From Gammaproteobacteria bacterium (GTDB lineage Bacteria > Pseudomonadota > Gammaproteobacteria > Poriferisulfidales > Oxydemutatoraceae): DNA of 9,091 nt. The position numbers and the translations under genes are program-made. Position 1 is the stretch's first letter, and every line of letters begins with the position of its first letter. Under the pieces are notes generated by a model. The model made no database searches, was not told the origin of the DNA, and saw only the letters and a program-made list of their open reading frames with translations. The stretch lies in contig RKSI01000047.1 in the NCBI GenBank assembly GCA_007570905.1, forward strand, positions 1-9,091. Direction: 5' to 3'. Shown piece by piece: positions 1-5,713 of the stretch.

Positions 1-332
1 CCTGGTTTCCGCATCTGGCGGCCGAAGGGGTGCGCCGCGCGGCAGCCGGCGCATCTGAATTGCTGTCCGATTTGCCGCTGGACGCGCCGCTGGTCCTGAC
101 AAGCGCCTATCATGGTGCCGATCTGGTGGATTCGGTTTGCCGCCTTGCCGCGCGGCAGGGGCTGCATCCCGGCATGCGGCTTGCCGATGCGCGGGCGCTG
201 CGTCCGCCTCTGGTGTCCCCCTACCGCGTCGATGCCGCCGACGCGCCGGCGCGGCTTGCTGCGGCGTCGCGGTTCGTCGCCGAACTGCGTCGCGCGATGG
301 ACGCGGCGGCGCCCGCGGGCGAGGCAGCGTGA
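1..332 (+). CDS. ImuB / Y-family DNA polymerase-like N-terminal fragment (5' end outside window)
   Basis: The frame is open from base 3 and ends at TGA 330-332, about 109 residues in view. It opens with WFPHLAAEGVRR, continues with PLVLTSAYHGADLVDSVCRL and then AARQGLHPGMRLADARAL followed by a PxLV stretch. That order matches the first ~90 residues of ImuB-type proteins, catalytically inactive relatives of Y-family polymerases that work with ImuA and DnaE2 in mutagenic repair. Full ImuB is several hundred residues, yet this frame stops just after that first segment, so a working ImuB is not encoded. The last ~20 residues (FVAELRRAMDAAA) look more like the end of TrpA, the usual gene just before accD in many proteobacteria. 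The stop overlaps the accD ATG by one base (TGATG). It could be a chimera, a remnant, or a short protein using only this domain. Similarity is judged by eye. Confidence 0.5.
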   Translation, partial: WFPHLAAEGVRRAAAGASELLSDLPLDAPLVLTSAYHGADLVDSVCRLAARQGLHPGMRLADARALRPPLVSPYRVDAADAPARLAAASRFVAELRRAMDAAAPAGEAA

Positions 333-1192
333 TGGGCTGGTACGAGAAACTCCTGCCGTCGCGGATACGCGCCTCCGGCGGCGGCAGCCGCAAAATACCG
401 GAAGGGCTGTGGCACAAGTGCCCGGCGTGCGCCGCCGTCCTCTACCGTCCGGAACTGGAGGAAAGCCTGGATGTCTGCCCGCGCTGCGGCCACCACCTGC
501 GGCTGTCGGCGCGCCGCCGCCTCGACCTGTTTCTGGACGGCGGCGGGCGCGAGGAAATCGGCGGCAATCTGGAGTCCGCCGACTTCCTGAAATTCAGGGA
601 CAGCCGGCGTTACCGTGACCGCCTCGCCGACGCGCGCAAACACACCGGCGAGAGCGAGGCGCTGGTCGTCGTCAAGGGCGCGCTTGAGGGGCGCGCGCTG
701 GTGGCGGCGGCGTTTGAATTCGGCTTCATCGGCGGCTCGATGGGTTCGGTCGTCGGCGAGCGTTTCAAGTTGGGCGTCGAGCGCTGCATCGGCGACGGCG
801 TTCCGCTGGTGTGTTTCTCGGCGAGCGGCGGCGCGCGCATGCAGGAGGCGCTGGTGTCGCTGCTGCAGATGTCGAAGACCGGCGCGGCGCTGGCCAGGTT
901 GGCGCGCCGCCGCCTGCCGTTCGTGTCGGTGCTGACCGACCCGACGATGGGCGGCGTCTCGGCGAGTCTGGCGATGTTGGGCGACATCGTCGTCGCCGAG
1001 CCGGGCGCGCTCATCGGTTTCGCCGGCCCGCGCGTCATCGAGCAGACGGTGCGCGAACGGCTGCCGGAGGGCTTTCAGCGCAGCGAGTTTCTGCTTGAAC
1101 ACGGCGCGATTGACATGATAGTGCCGCGCGCCGAGATGCGCGCGCGCATCGCCTCGATGCTGTCGCTGCTGGCGCCGCCGCCGCAGGCGTAA
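332..1192 (+). CDS. accD: Acetyl-CoA carboxylase carboxyltransferase subunit beta
   Basis: AccD pairs with AccA to form the carboxyltransferase that moves CO2 from carboxybiotin-BCCP to acetyl-CoA, giving malonyl-CoA for fatty acid synthesis in the cytoplasm. The 286-residue product is about the usual length. It has the N-terminal zinc ribbon with Cys30, Cys33, Cys49 and Cys52 (CPAC and CPRC), then the crotonase-fold carboxyltransferase domain. Hallmark stretches are LKFRDSRRY, GGSMGSVVGERF, CFSASGGARMQEAL at about 161-174, VLTDPTMGGVSAS, and GFAGPRVIEQTVRERLP. The start ATG overlaps the upstream stop as TGATG and has GAGG seven bases before it, which suggests translational coupling to the upstream frame. 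In E. coli folC follows directly; here an opposite-strand aminotransferase comes between. This is the only intact gene in the window that ends in TAA rather than TGA. Confidence 0.97.
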   Translation: MGWYEKLLPSRIRASGGGSRKIPEGLWHKCPACAAVLYRPELEESLDVCPRCGHHLRLSARRRLDLFLDGGGREEIGGNLESADFLKFRDSRRYRDRLADARKHTGESEALVVVKGALEGRALVAAAFEFGFIGGSMGSVVGERFKLGVERCIGDGVPLVCFSASGGARMQEALVSLLQMSKTGAALARLARRRLPFVSVLTDPTMGGVSASLAMLGDIVVAEPGALIGFAGPRVIEQTVRERLPEGFQRSEFLLEHGAIDMIVPRAEMRARIASMLSLLAPPPQA

Positions 1193-1240
1193 TTGCCGGG
1201 CGCCCGCGCCCGCTCCGCATAAACCGGCGGCGCGGCGTTT

Positions 1241-2443
1241 TCAGGCGAGAAATTCGGCGGTGGCTTGCGCGATGCGCCGCGCGTCGCCGGCGGTGACATG
1301 CGGGTGGCACGGCAGCGTCACCAGGCAGTCGCGGATGCGTTGTGCGCCGGGGAAGCGCGCGGCGTCCACCTTCATGCCCTGGTCCACATACATCCAGCTG
1401 GCCTCGATGCGGCGCCGGTGCAGGTGCGCGATGAGGCCGTCGCGCCTGGCGGCGGCGACGAGGCACGGGTAGCGGATGTAATGCGTCTTGCCGAGGCCGG
1501 GGTCGCGCTCAATCAGTTCAACGCCGCGCACGCCGCCGAGCGCCTCCTCGAGAATGGCGGCGTTGCGCCGCCGCGCCTCGATGTGGCGCTCCAGTTTCTC
1601 CAGCAGCGCCGCGCCGACGCCGGCCTGAAAGTCGGAGACCGAATCAAGCGCACCGCCTTCCGGCGCGTAGTCGTATTCGGCGCGCGTCTTGCGGATGGTG
1701 TCTTCCATCGAGAAGCGCCGCCGCAGGTTTATTTTTCCGGTTTGCGCGGCGCGGATGAACAGGCCGTAGGCGTGCGGGTTGGTCAGGATTCTGAACGCCG
1801 CCAGCATCAGCATCCGGCGCCCGCGCGGGCGCCGCCGCGAACCTTCCAGCACGCGCTCCATCGCATCGGCGTGGCGGGTGATGACGGCGCCGCCGCCGAT
1901 GGGCAGGGCCTTGCCTTCCTGGAAGTTGAGTATCGCAAAGTCGCCCAGCGTGCCGAGGCGCGCGCCGCCGGATTCGGTGCCGATGCCGTAGTCCACTCCC
2001 TCAACCAGCGCCGCGCCGCCGGCCCTGCACGCGGCGGCGATGTCGCGCACCGGGTAGGCGAGGCCGAACAGGTTGGCGCAGACCACCGCGCACGCCCGCG
2101 ACAGGTCGATGCGCCGGAAGCAGTCCATGTCAAAGGCGAGCGTGCGCGGGTCGGTGTCGCAATACTCAATCTCAAGGCCGGCGGCGAGGATGCCGTGCGC
2201 GAAACTGGGGCAGGAATAGCGCGACAGCACGACCCGGCGGCGCGTCGAAGTTTCGCGCACCGCCATCATGCATGCCTTGACCGAGCGCATCAGCGAGCCG
2301 AAGGTGAAGGCGCGCGCGCCGCCGAAGTAGGCGCCCAATGCGCGCTCGAATTCGGCGACGCCGTCGCGCGCGGCGGCGGCGCGCACGCCGCGCGCCAGGT
2401 CGGCCCAGGCGACCGGCGTGACGGCGGCGGCCAGAAATCTCAT
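1241..2443 (-). CDS. DegT/DnrJ/EryC1/StrS-family PLP-dependent aminotransferase
   Basis: A 400-residue protein, normal for the family, whose members mostly transfer an amino group from glutamate to keto-sugars used in surface glycans. The start ATG (2443-2441) gives an N-terminus MRFLAAAVTPV like the 'PPAGTP' openings of family members; the frame stays open upstream, but that part is antisense to folC. Visible landmarks are FGSLMRSVKACM at about 48-59 (cofactor phosphate region), SRYSCPSFAHGILAAG at 74-89, and NFQEGKALPIGGGAV around Lys178, the expected Schiff-base lysine. The C-terminal part has a LEKLERHIEARRRNAAILEE helix and a Y/H-rich end. The usual VED motif, whose Asp contacts the PLP ring nitrogen, reads VEGVDYG here, with Gly149 in the Asp place and Asp151 two residues on. 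It converges on accD (48-bp gap) and diverges from folC. No clear Shine-Dalgarno was seen. Substrate unknown. Confidence 0.85.
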   Translation of the reverse strand: MRFLAAAVTPVAWADLARGVRAAAARDGVAEFERALGAYFGGARAFTFGSLMRSVKACMMAVRETSTRRRVVLSRYSCPSFAHGILAAGLEIEYCDTDPRTLAFDMDCFRRIDLSRACAVVCANLFGLAYPVRDIAAACRAGGAALVEGVDYGIGTESGGARLGTLGDFAILNFQEGKALPIGGGAVITRHADAMERVLEGSRRRPRGRRMLMLAAFRILTNPHAYGLFIRAAQTGKINLRRRFSMEDTIRKTRAEYDYAPEGGALDSVSDFQAGVGAALLEKLERHIEARRRNAAILEEALGGVRGVELIERDPGLGKTHYIRYPCLVAAARRDGLIAHLHRRRIEASWMYVDQGMKVDAARFPGAQRIRDCLVTLPCHPHVTAGDARRIAQATAEFLA

Positions 2444-2471
2444 GTTGCGCGGAAAGTCATCGGTTTGCGTG

Positions 2472-2509
2472 AGGACAGGATGCGGTCGCGGTTTGATAGA
2501 ATACCGGGT
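2472..2509. promoter_or_regulatory. Possible two-way promoter between the aminotransferase gene and folC
   Basis: The 135-bp divergent gap (2444-2578) must hold start signals for both genes and is AT-richer in its middle. On the plus strand TAGAAT (2497-2502) matches five of six -10 positions. AGGACA (2472-2477) is a four-of-six -35 with a long 19-base spacer, predicting a start near 2509 and a ~70-base folC leader. The complement of 2498-2503 reads TATTCT, a second -10-like box pointing at the aminotransferase gene, with only a poor -35. An ACCGG/CCGGT inverted repeat lies just downstream at about 2503-2519. Read by eye, with no transcription data. Confidence 0.25.
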
Positions 2510-2578
2510 TTTATCCGGTTTTGCATGAAAACGACATCCGAAATCAGGCGGTCTTGCGCGCGCCTGCGCGAGTGAGCG

Positions 2579-3895
2579 GTGAGCGGGACGGCCACCAGCC
2601 GCGCCGCCGCCGCGGACGACCTGCGGTGCTGGCTCAGGCGGCACAAGCGCGCCCACCCGGCGGAGATTGAACTCGGGCTTGAGCGCGTGCGCGAGGTCGC
2701 GCTGCGCATCGGGCTGCTGCCGGCGGCGTGGCCGGTGGTCACGGTGGCCGGCACCAACGGCAAAGGCTCGACGGTGGCGCTGCTTGAATCCATCCTGCGC
2801 GAGCACGGCTGCACGACCGCGAGTTACACCTCGCCGCACATCCACCGCTACAACGAGCGCATCCGCGTCGGCGGCGAATGCGCCGGCGACGCGGCGCTGT
2901 GCGAGGCGTTTGAGGTCATCGAGCGGCGGCGCGGCGACATCAGTTTGAGTTTCTTCGAGGTCGGCACGCTGGCCGCGCTGTGGCATTTTCACCGCTGCTC
3001 GCCGGATGTCGTGATTCTCGAGACCGGCCTCGGCGGGCGGCTTGACGCGGTCAATATCGTGGACGCCGATGTCGCCGTCATCACCGGCATCGGCATCGAC
3101 CACACCGAATGGCTCGGCAGCGACCGCGAGTCCATCGCCGCCGAGAAGGCCGGCATCGCCCGCCCCGGCAGGCCGTGCATCTACGGCGACCCGCAGCCGC
3201 CGCGCGGCGCCATAGAGGAGCTGGCGCGGCGCGGCGCCGCGGTCGAGCGTTTCGGCGTTGACTTCAACTACCGCAAGCACGAACACGGCTGGGACTTCGT
3301 CGCGCGCGACGGCGGCATCGAGGATTTGCCGCCGCCGGCGCTTTACGGCGAGATTCAGTTGCAAAATGCATGCTGCGCGCTGGCCGCGCTGGCGCACCTG
3401 CGCGGCCATTTCAGGGTCGCGCCGGACGCGGTGCGCCGCGGGCTTGCCAATGTGCAACTGCGCGGGCGCTTCCAGATACGCCGCGTCGCGGCGCCGGACG
3501 GCGAACGCCTGCACATCTTCGACATCGCGCACAACCCGCACGGCGCCGGGGTCATGGCCGGCAACCTGCGCGCGCTGGACGGTTCGGGGCGTTTGCACGC
3601 GGTGTTCTCGATGTTGTCGAGCAAGGATGTCGAGGGTGTCGTCCGCATCGTCGCGCCGCTGGTGGACTGCTGGTATTTAGGCGAGGCCGGGTCGTCAGGC
3701 GCGCTGCCGCTCGCGCAACTGTGCGAGATTGTGCGCCGCCACGCCGGCGCGGCCCCGGTGCGGCATTTCGCGTCGGTCGCGCAGGCGTACCGCGAGGCGG
3801 CGTCACACACCGCCGCCGGCGAACGCCTGCTGGTGTTCGGCTCGATGCTGACAGTGGCCGAAGCCCTGGCCGGAACGGAGCAGGCGGCGCGATGA
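2579..3895 (+). CDS. folC: Bifunctional folylpolyglutamate synthase / dihydrofolate synthase
   Basis: FolC joins L-glutamate to dihydropteroate and lengthens the glutamate tail of tetrahydrofolates, using ATP in the cytoplasm; this keeps folates in the cell for purine, thymidylate and methionine synthesis. The 438-residue product aligns by eye with E. coli FolC along its length: ELGLERVREVA, the P-loop VAGTNGKGST at about 56-65, SPHIHRYNERIRV, FFEVGTLAALWHF, ILETGLGGRLDAVNIVDADV, GIDHTEWLGSDRESIAAEKAGI, LRGRFQI, and DIAHNPH at about 315-321. GTG at 2579 is the first possible start after an in-frame stop at 2573-2575, and its ribosome-binding site is weak. The stop overlaps the next gene as ATGA. 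The gene has lost its usual contact with accD because of the inserted minus-strand aminotransferase. Confidence 0.97.
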   Translation: MSGTATSRAAAADDLRCWLRRHKRAHPAEIELGLERVREVALRIGLLPAAWPVVTVAGTNGKGSTVALLESILREHGCTTASYTSPHIHRYNERIRVGGECAGDAALCEAFEVIERRRGDISLSFFEVGTLAALWHFHRCSPDVVILETGLGGRLDAVNIVDADVAVITGIGIDHTEWLGSDRESIAAEKAGIARPGRPCIYGDPQPPRGAIEELARRGAAVERFGVDFNYRKHEHGWDFVARDGGIEDLPPPALYGEIQLQNACCALAALAHLRGHFRVAPDAVRRGLANVQLRGRFQIRRVAAPDGERLHIFDIAHNPHGAGVMAGNLRALDGSGRLHAVFSMLSSKDVEGVVRIVAPLVDCWYLGEAGSSGALPLAQLCEIVRRHAGAAPVRHFASVAQAYREAASHTAAGERLLVFGSMLTVAEALAGTEQAAR

Positions 3896-4905
3896 CCGGT
3901 GCACCGGGCGATGCACCGGGGTATCTTGTGTATGCATCCGTTGGCTCAACCGGAGGGCTGATACACAACTTTTCCAATTTGGGGACGCAAATCAGGGAGG
4001 CGGCCTGTTTGGGGCGCACGCTGGTCGTGTCGCCTCCCAACCTGGAGGCCCGGCACAACCGCGGACACCTTCCGCCGCCCGGGTGGGAGCGCTACACGGA
4101 CCTGGAGAATTCCCTGCTGCGAATACACTACAGAAACGGCGACAGCAGGGATTGCCGGCTGTCCGTCGTGTCTCGCGATGATTTTGACTCGCTTGCAATC
4201 ACGAACACGGAATGCCTGCGCCTGCCCGGTGAATCCCCGGTCTCCGACGAGCAGAACCGGAGCTATCGTGTCATCTCCAAAACGCTGCCCATCGGCGCGA
4301 TGACCCATGACACCATTCCGTTGAATCACTATTACGACCGTGCGCGCATTGCCGGCATCGGCGTGGGGTTCAAGCCTTCCGCGCTGGTGGAGTCGCTGGC
4401 AGGCCCGGTGCTGCGCGCCCTCGGCAAAGAGTATGCCGCCGTGCACTTCAGGATTATCCGGCTGGAAGGAGTGCTTAGCCGGAGAAAATTCCCCGGCTTC
4501 GGAGCCGTGTGCGGCTGGCTGGTCAACTGCTTTGTCAAGGATTTGAAAAGGCTGATTCCGCCGGACATGCCGCTGTATTTCATGACGAACCACCATGCCG
4601 GAAACTATCACGAGCATCTGGCGAAACACTTCACGGTTTTCACATACCACCGGTTTCCGCAACTGAGGCGGCTGCTGTCGCCGCCCGAAGGGCCGCCGGA
4701 CAACTACCTGCTGGCGCAGGCGGAGTACCGCATCTTCGCGTCCGCAGGCATCAGGGTTGGCACGAAAGATTATGGCGCGCCGACGCCGATGACCCGTTAT
4801 CTGATGATGGCCGGCGACAAACCGGACAACGGGCTTCCCCATAACCTGGTCAAGACCTCCGGCAATTTCATGGTGCGCCTCCTGAGGCGCGACGGCCACC
4901 TTTGA
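3892..4905 (+). CDS. Putative glycosyltransferase, O-fucosyltransferase-like
   Basis: A 337-residue protein that I do not recognise as a named gene. Its layout resembles GDP-fucose O-/alpha-1,6-fucosyltransferase-like proteins. There is a Gly-rich opening (SVGSTGGLIHNFSNLGTQIR at about 16-35) followed by LGRTLVVSPP, then YAAVHFRIIRLEG at about 182-194 in the place of the conserved HxR donor-binding motif. Next come PLYFMTNHH and HFTVFTYHRFPQLRR, and NYLLAQAEYRIFASAGIRVGTKDYG like the C-terminal 'D..i...AdvFiGt' segment. No signal peptide or membrane segment is visible, so it is probably cytoplasmic and may add a sugar to a glycan or protein. It overlaps folC by four bases (ATGA) with GGAG 11 bases upstream. 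Codon use is unlike its neighbours: GGA, GGG, TCA, ATA, AGG, AAT and TTT are frequent, which suggests recent transfer. It is not part of the E. coli cluster. The family call is tentative. Confidence 0.6.
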   Translation: MTGAPGDAPGYLVYASVGSTGGLIHNFSNLGTQIREAACLGRTLVVSPPNLEARHNRGHLPPPGWERYTDLENSLLRIHYRNGDSRDCRLSVVSRDDFDSLAITNTECLRLPGESPVSDEQNRSYRVISKTLPIGAMTHDTIPLNHYYDRARIAGIGVGFKPSALVESLAGPVLRALGKEYAAVHFRIIRLEGVLSRRKFPGFGAVCGWLVNCFVKDLKRLIPPDMPLYFMTNHHAGNYHEHLAKHFTVFTYHRFPQLRRLLSPPEGPPDNYLLAQAEYRIFASAGIRVGTKDYGAPTPMTRYLMMAGDKPDNGLPHNLVKTSGNFMVRLLRRDGHL

Positions 4906-4920
4906 GGGCTTCGGCCTTTG
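4903..4920 (+). terminator. Hairpin with cUUCGg loop at the end of the glycosyltransferase gene
   Basis: AGGGC (4905-4909) and GCCTT (4914-4918) pair around a TTCG loop, with one G-U pair and possible extension by two more wobble pairs. The C(UUCG)G tetraloop is known to be unusually stable. It starts on the TGA stop codon. Only TTTG follows rather than a U-run, so it is at best a weak terminator or an mRNA 3'-end stabiliser. A perfect palindrome GGGAATTCCC follows at 4923-4932. Confidence 0.35.
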
Positions 4921-4933
4921 CCGGGAATTCCCC

Positions 4934-4939
4934 TATAAT
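4934..4939 (+). promoter_or_regulatory. Perfect TATAAT -10 box just before dedD
   Basis: TATAAT stands at 4934-4939 in otherwise very GC-rich DNA. A start about seven bases downstream would fall at or near A4946, the first base of an in-frame ATG. The transcript would then be leaderless for ATG 4946, or have a 12-base leader containing GGAG (4948-4951) for ATG 4958. No good -35 is present (TTCGGC at 4910-4915 with an 18-base spacer is poor). It lies right after the hairpin that closes the glycosyltransferase gene, so a new transcription unit for dedD-cvpA-purF is plausible. Confidence 0.45.
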
Positions 4940-4957
4940 AAGGGCATGGAGCAGCCG

Positions 4958-5551
4958 ATGAAGGAGAGGCTTGCGGGGGCCGTGATTGTCGTGGCGCTTG
5001 CGGTCATTGTGCTGCCGGCGTTGTTTGACGGCGAGGGCTACCGCGAGTTTTCGCAGGTCAGGATTGAGGCGCCGGAAAAACCCGCGATTGTCTTCGGGCA
5101 GCATTTTCCGGCGCTTGAACAGGAGCGGGGCGAGGCCGGCGGCGCGACCGGCACGGCGGTGCGGCGGGCGCCGGTGAAAGAACCGTTGCGGGCGGCGCCG
5201 CCGGTTGTCCGCGACAAAGCGGTGCGGGCGCCAGACAAAGCGGCGCGGGCGCCCGGCAGCGCGGGGCGGGCGCCCGGCAGCGCGGGGCGGGCGCGGTGGG
5301 TGGTGCAGGCCGGCGTCTTTTCGGTGCGCGAGAACGCCGACAGTTTGCGCGCCACGCTCAGCAAGGCGGGGTTTGCCCCGGTTTTCTTCAAGGAAGCGCA
5401 GGACCGGCGCGGCGCGCCGGTTTATTTTGTCCGCATCGGCCCGCACAAAAACCGCGGCGCGGCGGAACAAATCGCCCGCGACCTGAAAAAGAAACACGGC
5501 ATCACGGCGCTCGTCCGCTCACTGGGTGACGACGACGGTCACGGCGGCTGA
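4958..5551 (+). CDS. dedD: SPOR-domain inner-membrane protein, DedD-like
   Basis: DedD-type proteins are anchored in the inner membrane and use a periplasmic SPOR domain to bind glycan strands stripped of stem peptides at the division septum. The product (197 residues) begins MKERLAGAVIVVALAVIVLP, a short positive N-terminus and one membrane segment (about 5-22) followed by ALFDG, the classic DedD opening. A Pro/Ala/Arg-rich linker follows (about 50-112) and then the SPOR domain at about 113-189, from RWVVQAGVFSVRENADSLRA through VYFVRIGPHKNRGAAEQIA to GITALVRSL. I chose ATG 4958 because GGAG lies six bases upstream and the family starts with M-K-x-R-L; ATG 4946 would add MEQP and fits only a leaderless mRNA. 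The linker holds a 7-residue tandem repeat. The last codons (GGC GGC TGA) lie within the 57-bp array leading to cvpA. Confidence 0.9.
   Translation: MKERLAGAVIVVALAVIVLPALFDGEGYREFSQVRIEAPEKPAIVFGQHFPALEQERGEAGGATGTAVRRAPVKEPLRAAPPVVRDKAVRAPDKAARAPGSAGRAPGSAGRARWVVQAGVFSVRENADSLRATLSKAGFAPVFFKEAQDRRGAPVYFVRIGPHKNRGAAEQIARDLKKKHGITALVRSLGDDDGHGG
5224..5295 (+). repeat. 21-bp tandem repeat coding RAPGSAG in the DedD linker
   Basis: Two identical 21-bp copies lie at 5245-5265 and 5266-5286, each coding RAPGSAG in frame. A diverged copy precedes them (5224-5244, RAPDKAA) and a partial one follows (GCGGGCGCG at 5287-5295). The period is a multiple of three, so length changes would keep the SPOR domain in frame. 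The linker is expected to be disordered, and identical adjacent copies suggest recent slippage. Confidence 0.85.
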
Positions 5552-5713
5552 ACGGAGTTTGCGGCAATGGCGCATCCCTGTACTTTCACCCCGGTTATTG
5601 GCGGTCGGGCGAGGCTTGCGGCAATGACATATTCCGGCATTCCCGCCCCGGTTATTGGCGGCTGAACGGGGCCTGCGGCGATGGCGTATCTCGACATTTT
5701 CATCTTTGTCATT
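5543..5713 (+). repeat. Three tandem imperfect copies of a 57-bp unit spanning the dedD-cvpA junction
   Basis: Copies start at 5543, 5600 and 5657, each exactly 57 bases with no gaps. By hand count copies 1 and 2 agree at 41 of 57 positions, 1 and 3 at 42, and 2 and 3 at 37; nearly all differences are transitions. Each copy begins GGCGG, has a purine run (GGAG, GAGG or GGGG), then TGCGGC(A/G)ATG, and ends in TTATT or TCATT. Copy 1 contains the dedD stop and copy 3 contains the cvpA start plus its first 11 codons. The simplest origin is repeated tandem duplication of the intercistronic junction, followed by divergence. Confidence 0.9.
5567..5665 (+). CDS. Possible 32-residue mini-cistron made by the 57-bp repeats
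   Basis: ATG 5567 opens a 32-codon frame ending at TGA 5663-5665. The peptide begins MAHPCTFTPVIGG, repeats the pattern as MTYSGIPAPVIGG, and has no family I recognise. GGAG (5554-5557) lies nine bases before the ATG, a better ribosome-binding site than the GGGG that cvpA has at the same place. Spacing is the same on both sides: 15 bases from the dedD stop to this ATG, and 15 bases from this stop to the cvpA ATG. It could couple translation of dedD to cvpA or be a by-product of duplication. It lacks the hydrophobic character of the CvpA start it descends from. Confidence 0.3.
   Translation: MAHPCTFTPVIGGRARLAAMTYSGIPAPVIGG

Noticed and set aside
221..1102. 293-codon minus-strand open frame opposite accD
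   Set aside because: Shadow of accD with no domain signal, and an AccD translation fits this stretch completely.
1193..1240. Possible shared terminator in the convergent gap between accD and the aminotransferase gene
   Set aside because: It contains GC-rich palindromic bits such as GGGCGCCC, but no stem with a proper loop followed by a T-run on either strand.
1265..2575. 436-codon plus-strand open frame opposite the aminotransferase gene
   Set aside because: The minus-strand frame shows clear DegT-family landmarks, while this one is Ala/Arg/Gly/His-rich without motifs.
2444..3598. Long minus-strand extension of the aminotransferase frame through the folC region (total 785 codons)
   Set aside because: It is antisense to a full-length, well-conserved FolC and has low-complexity Arg/Ala-rich content typical of GC-rich shadow frames. 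Family homology starts only at ATG 2443.
5543..5713. The repeated array as a CRISPR
   Set aside because: Copies are directly adjacent with no unique spacers, they overlap the ends of two genes, and no cas genes are present.
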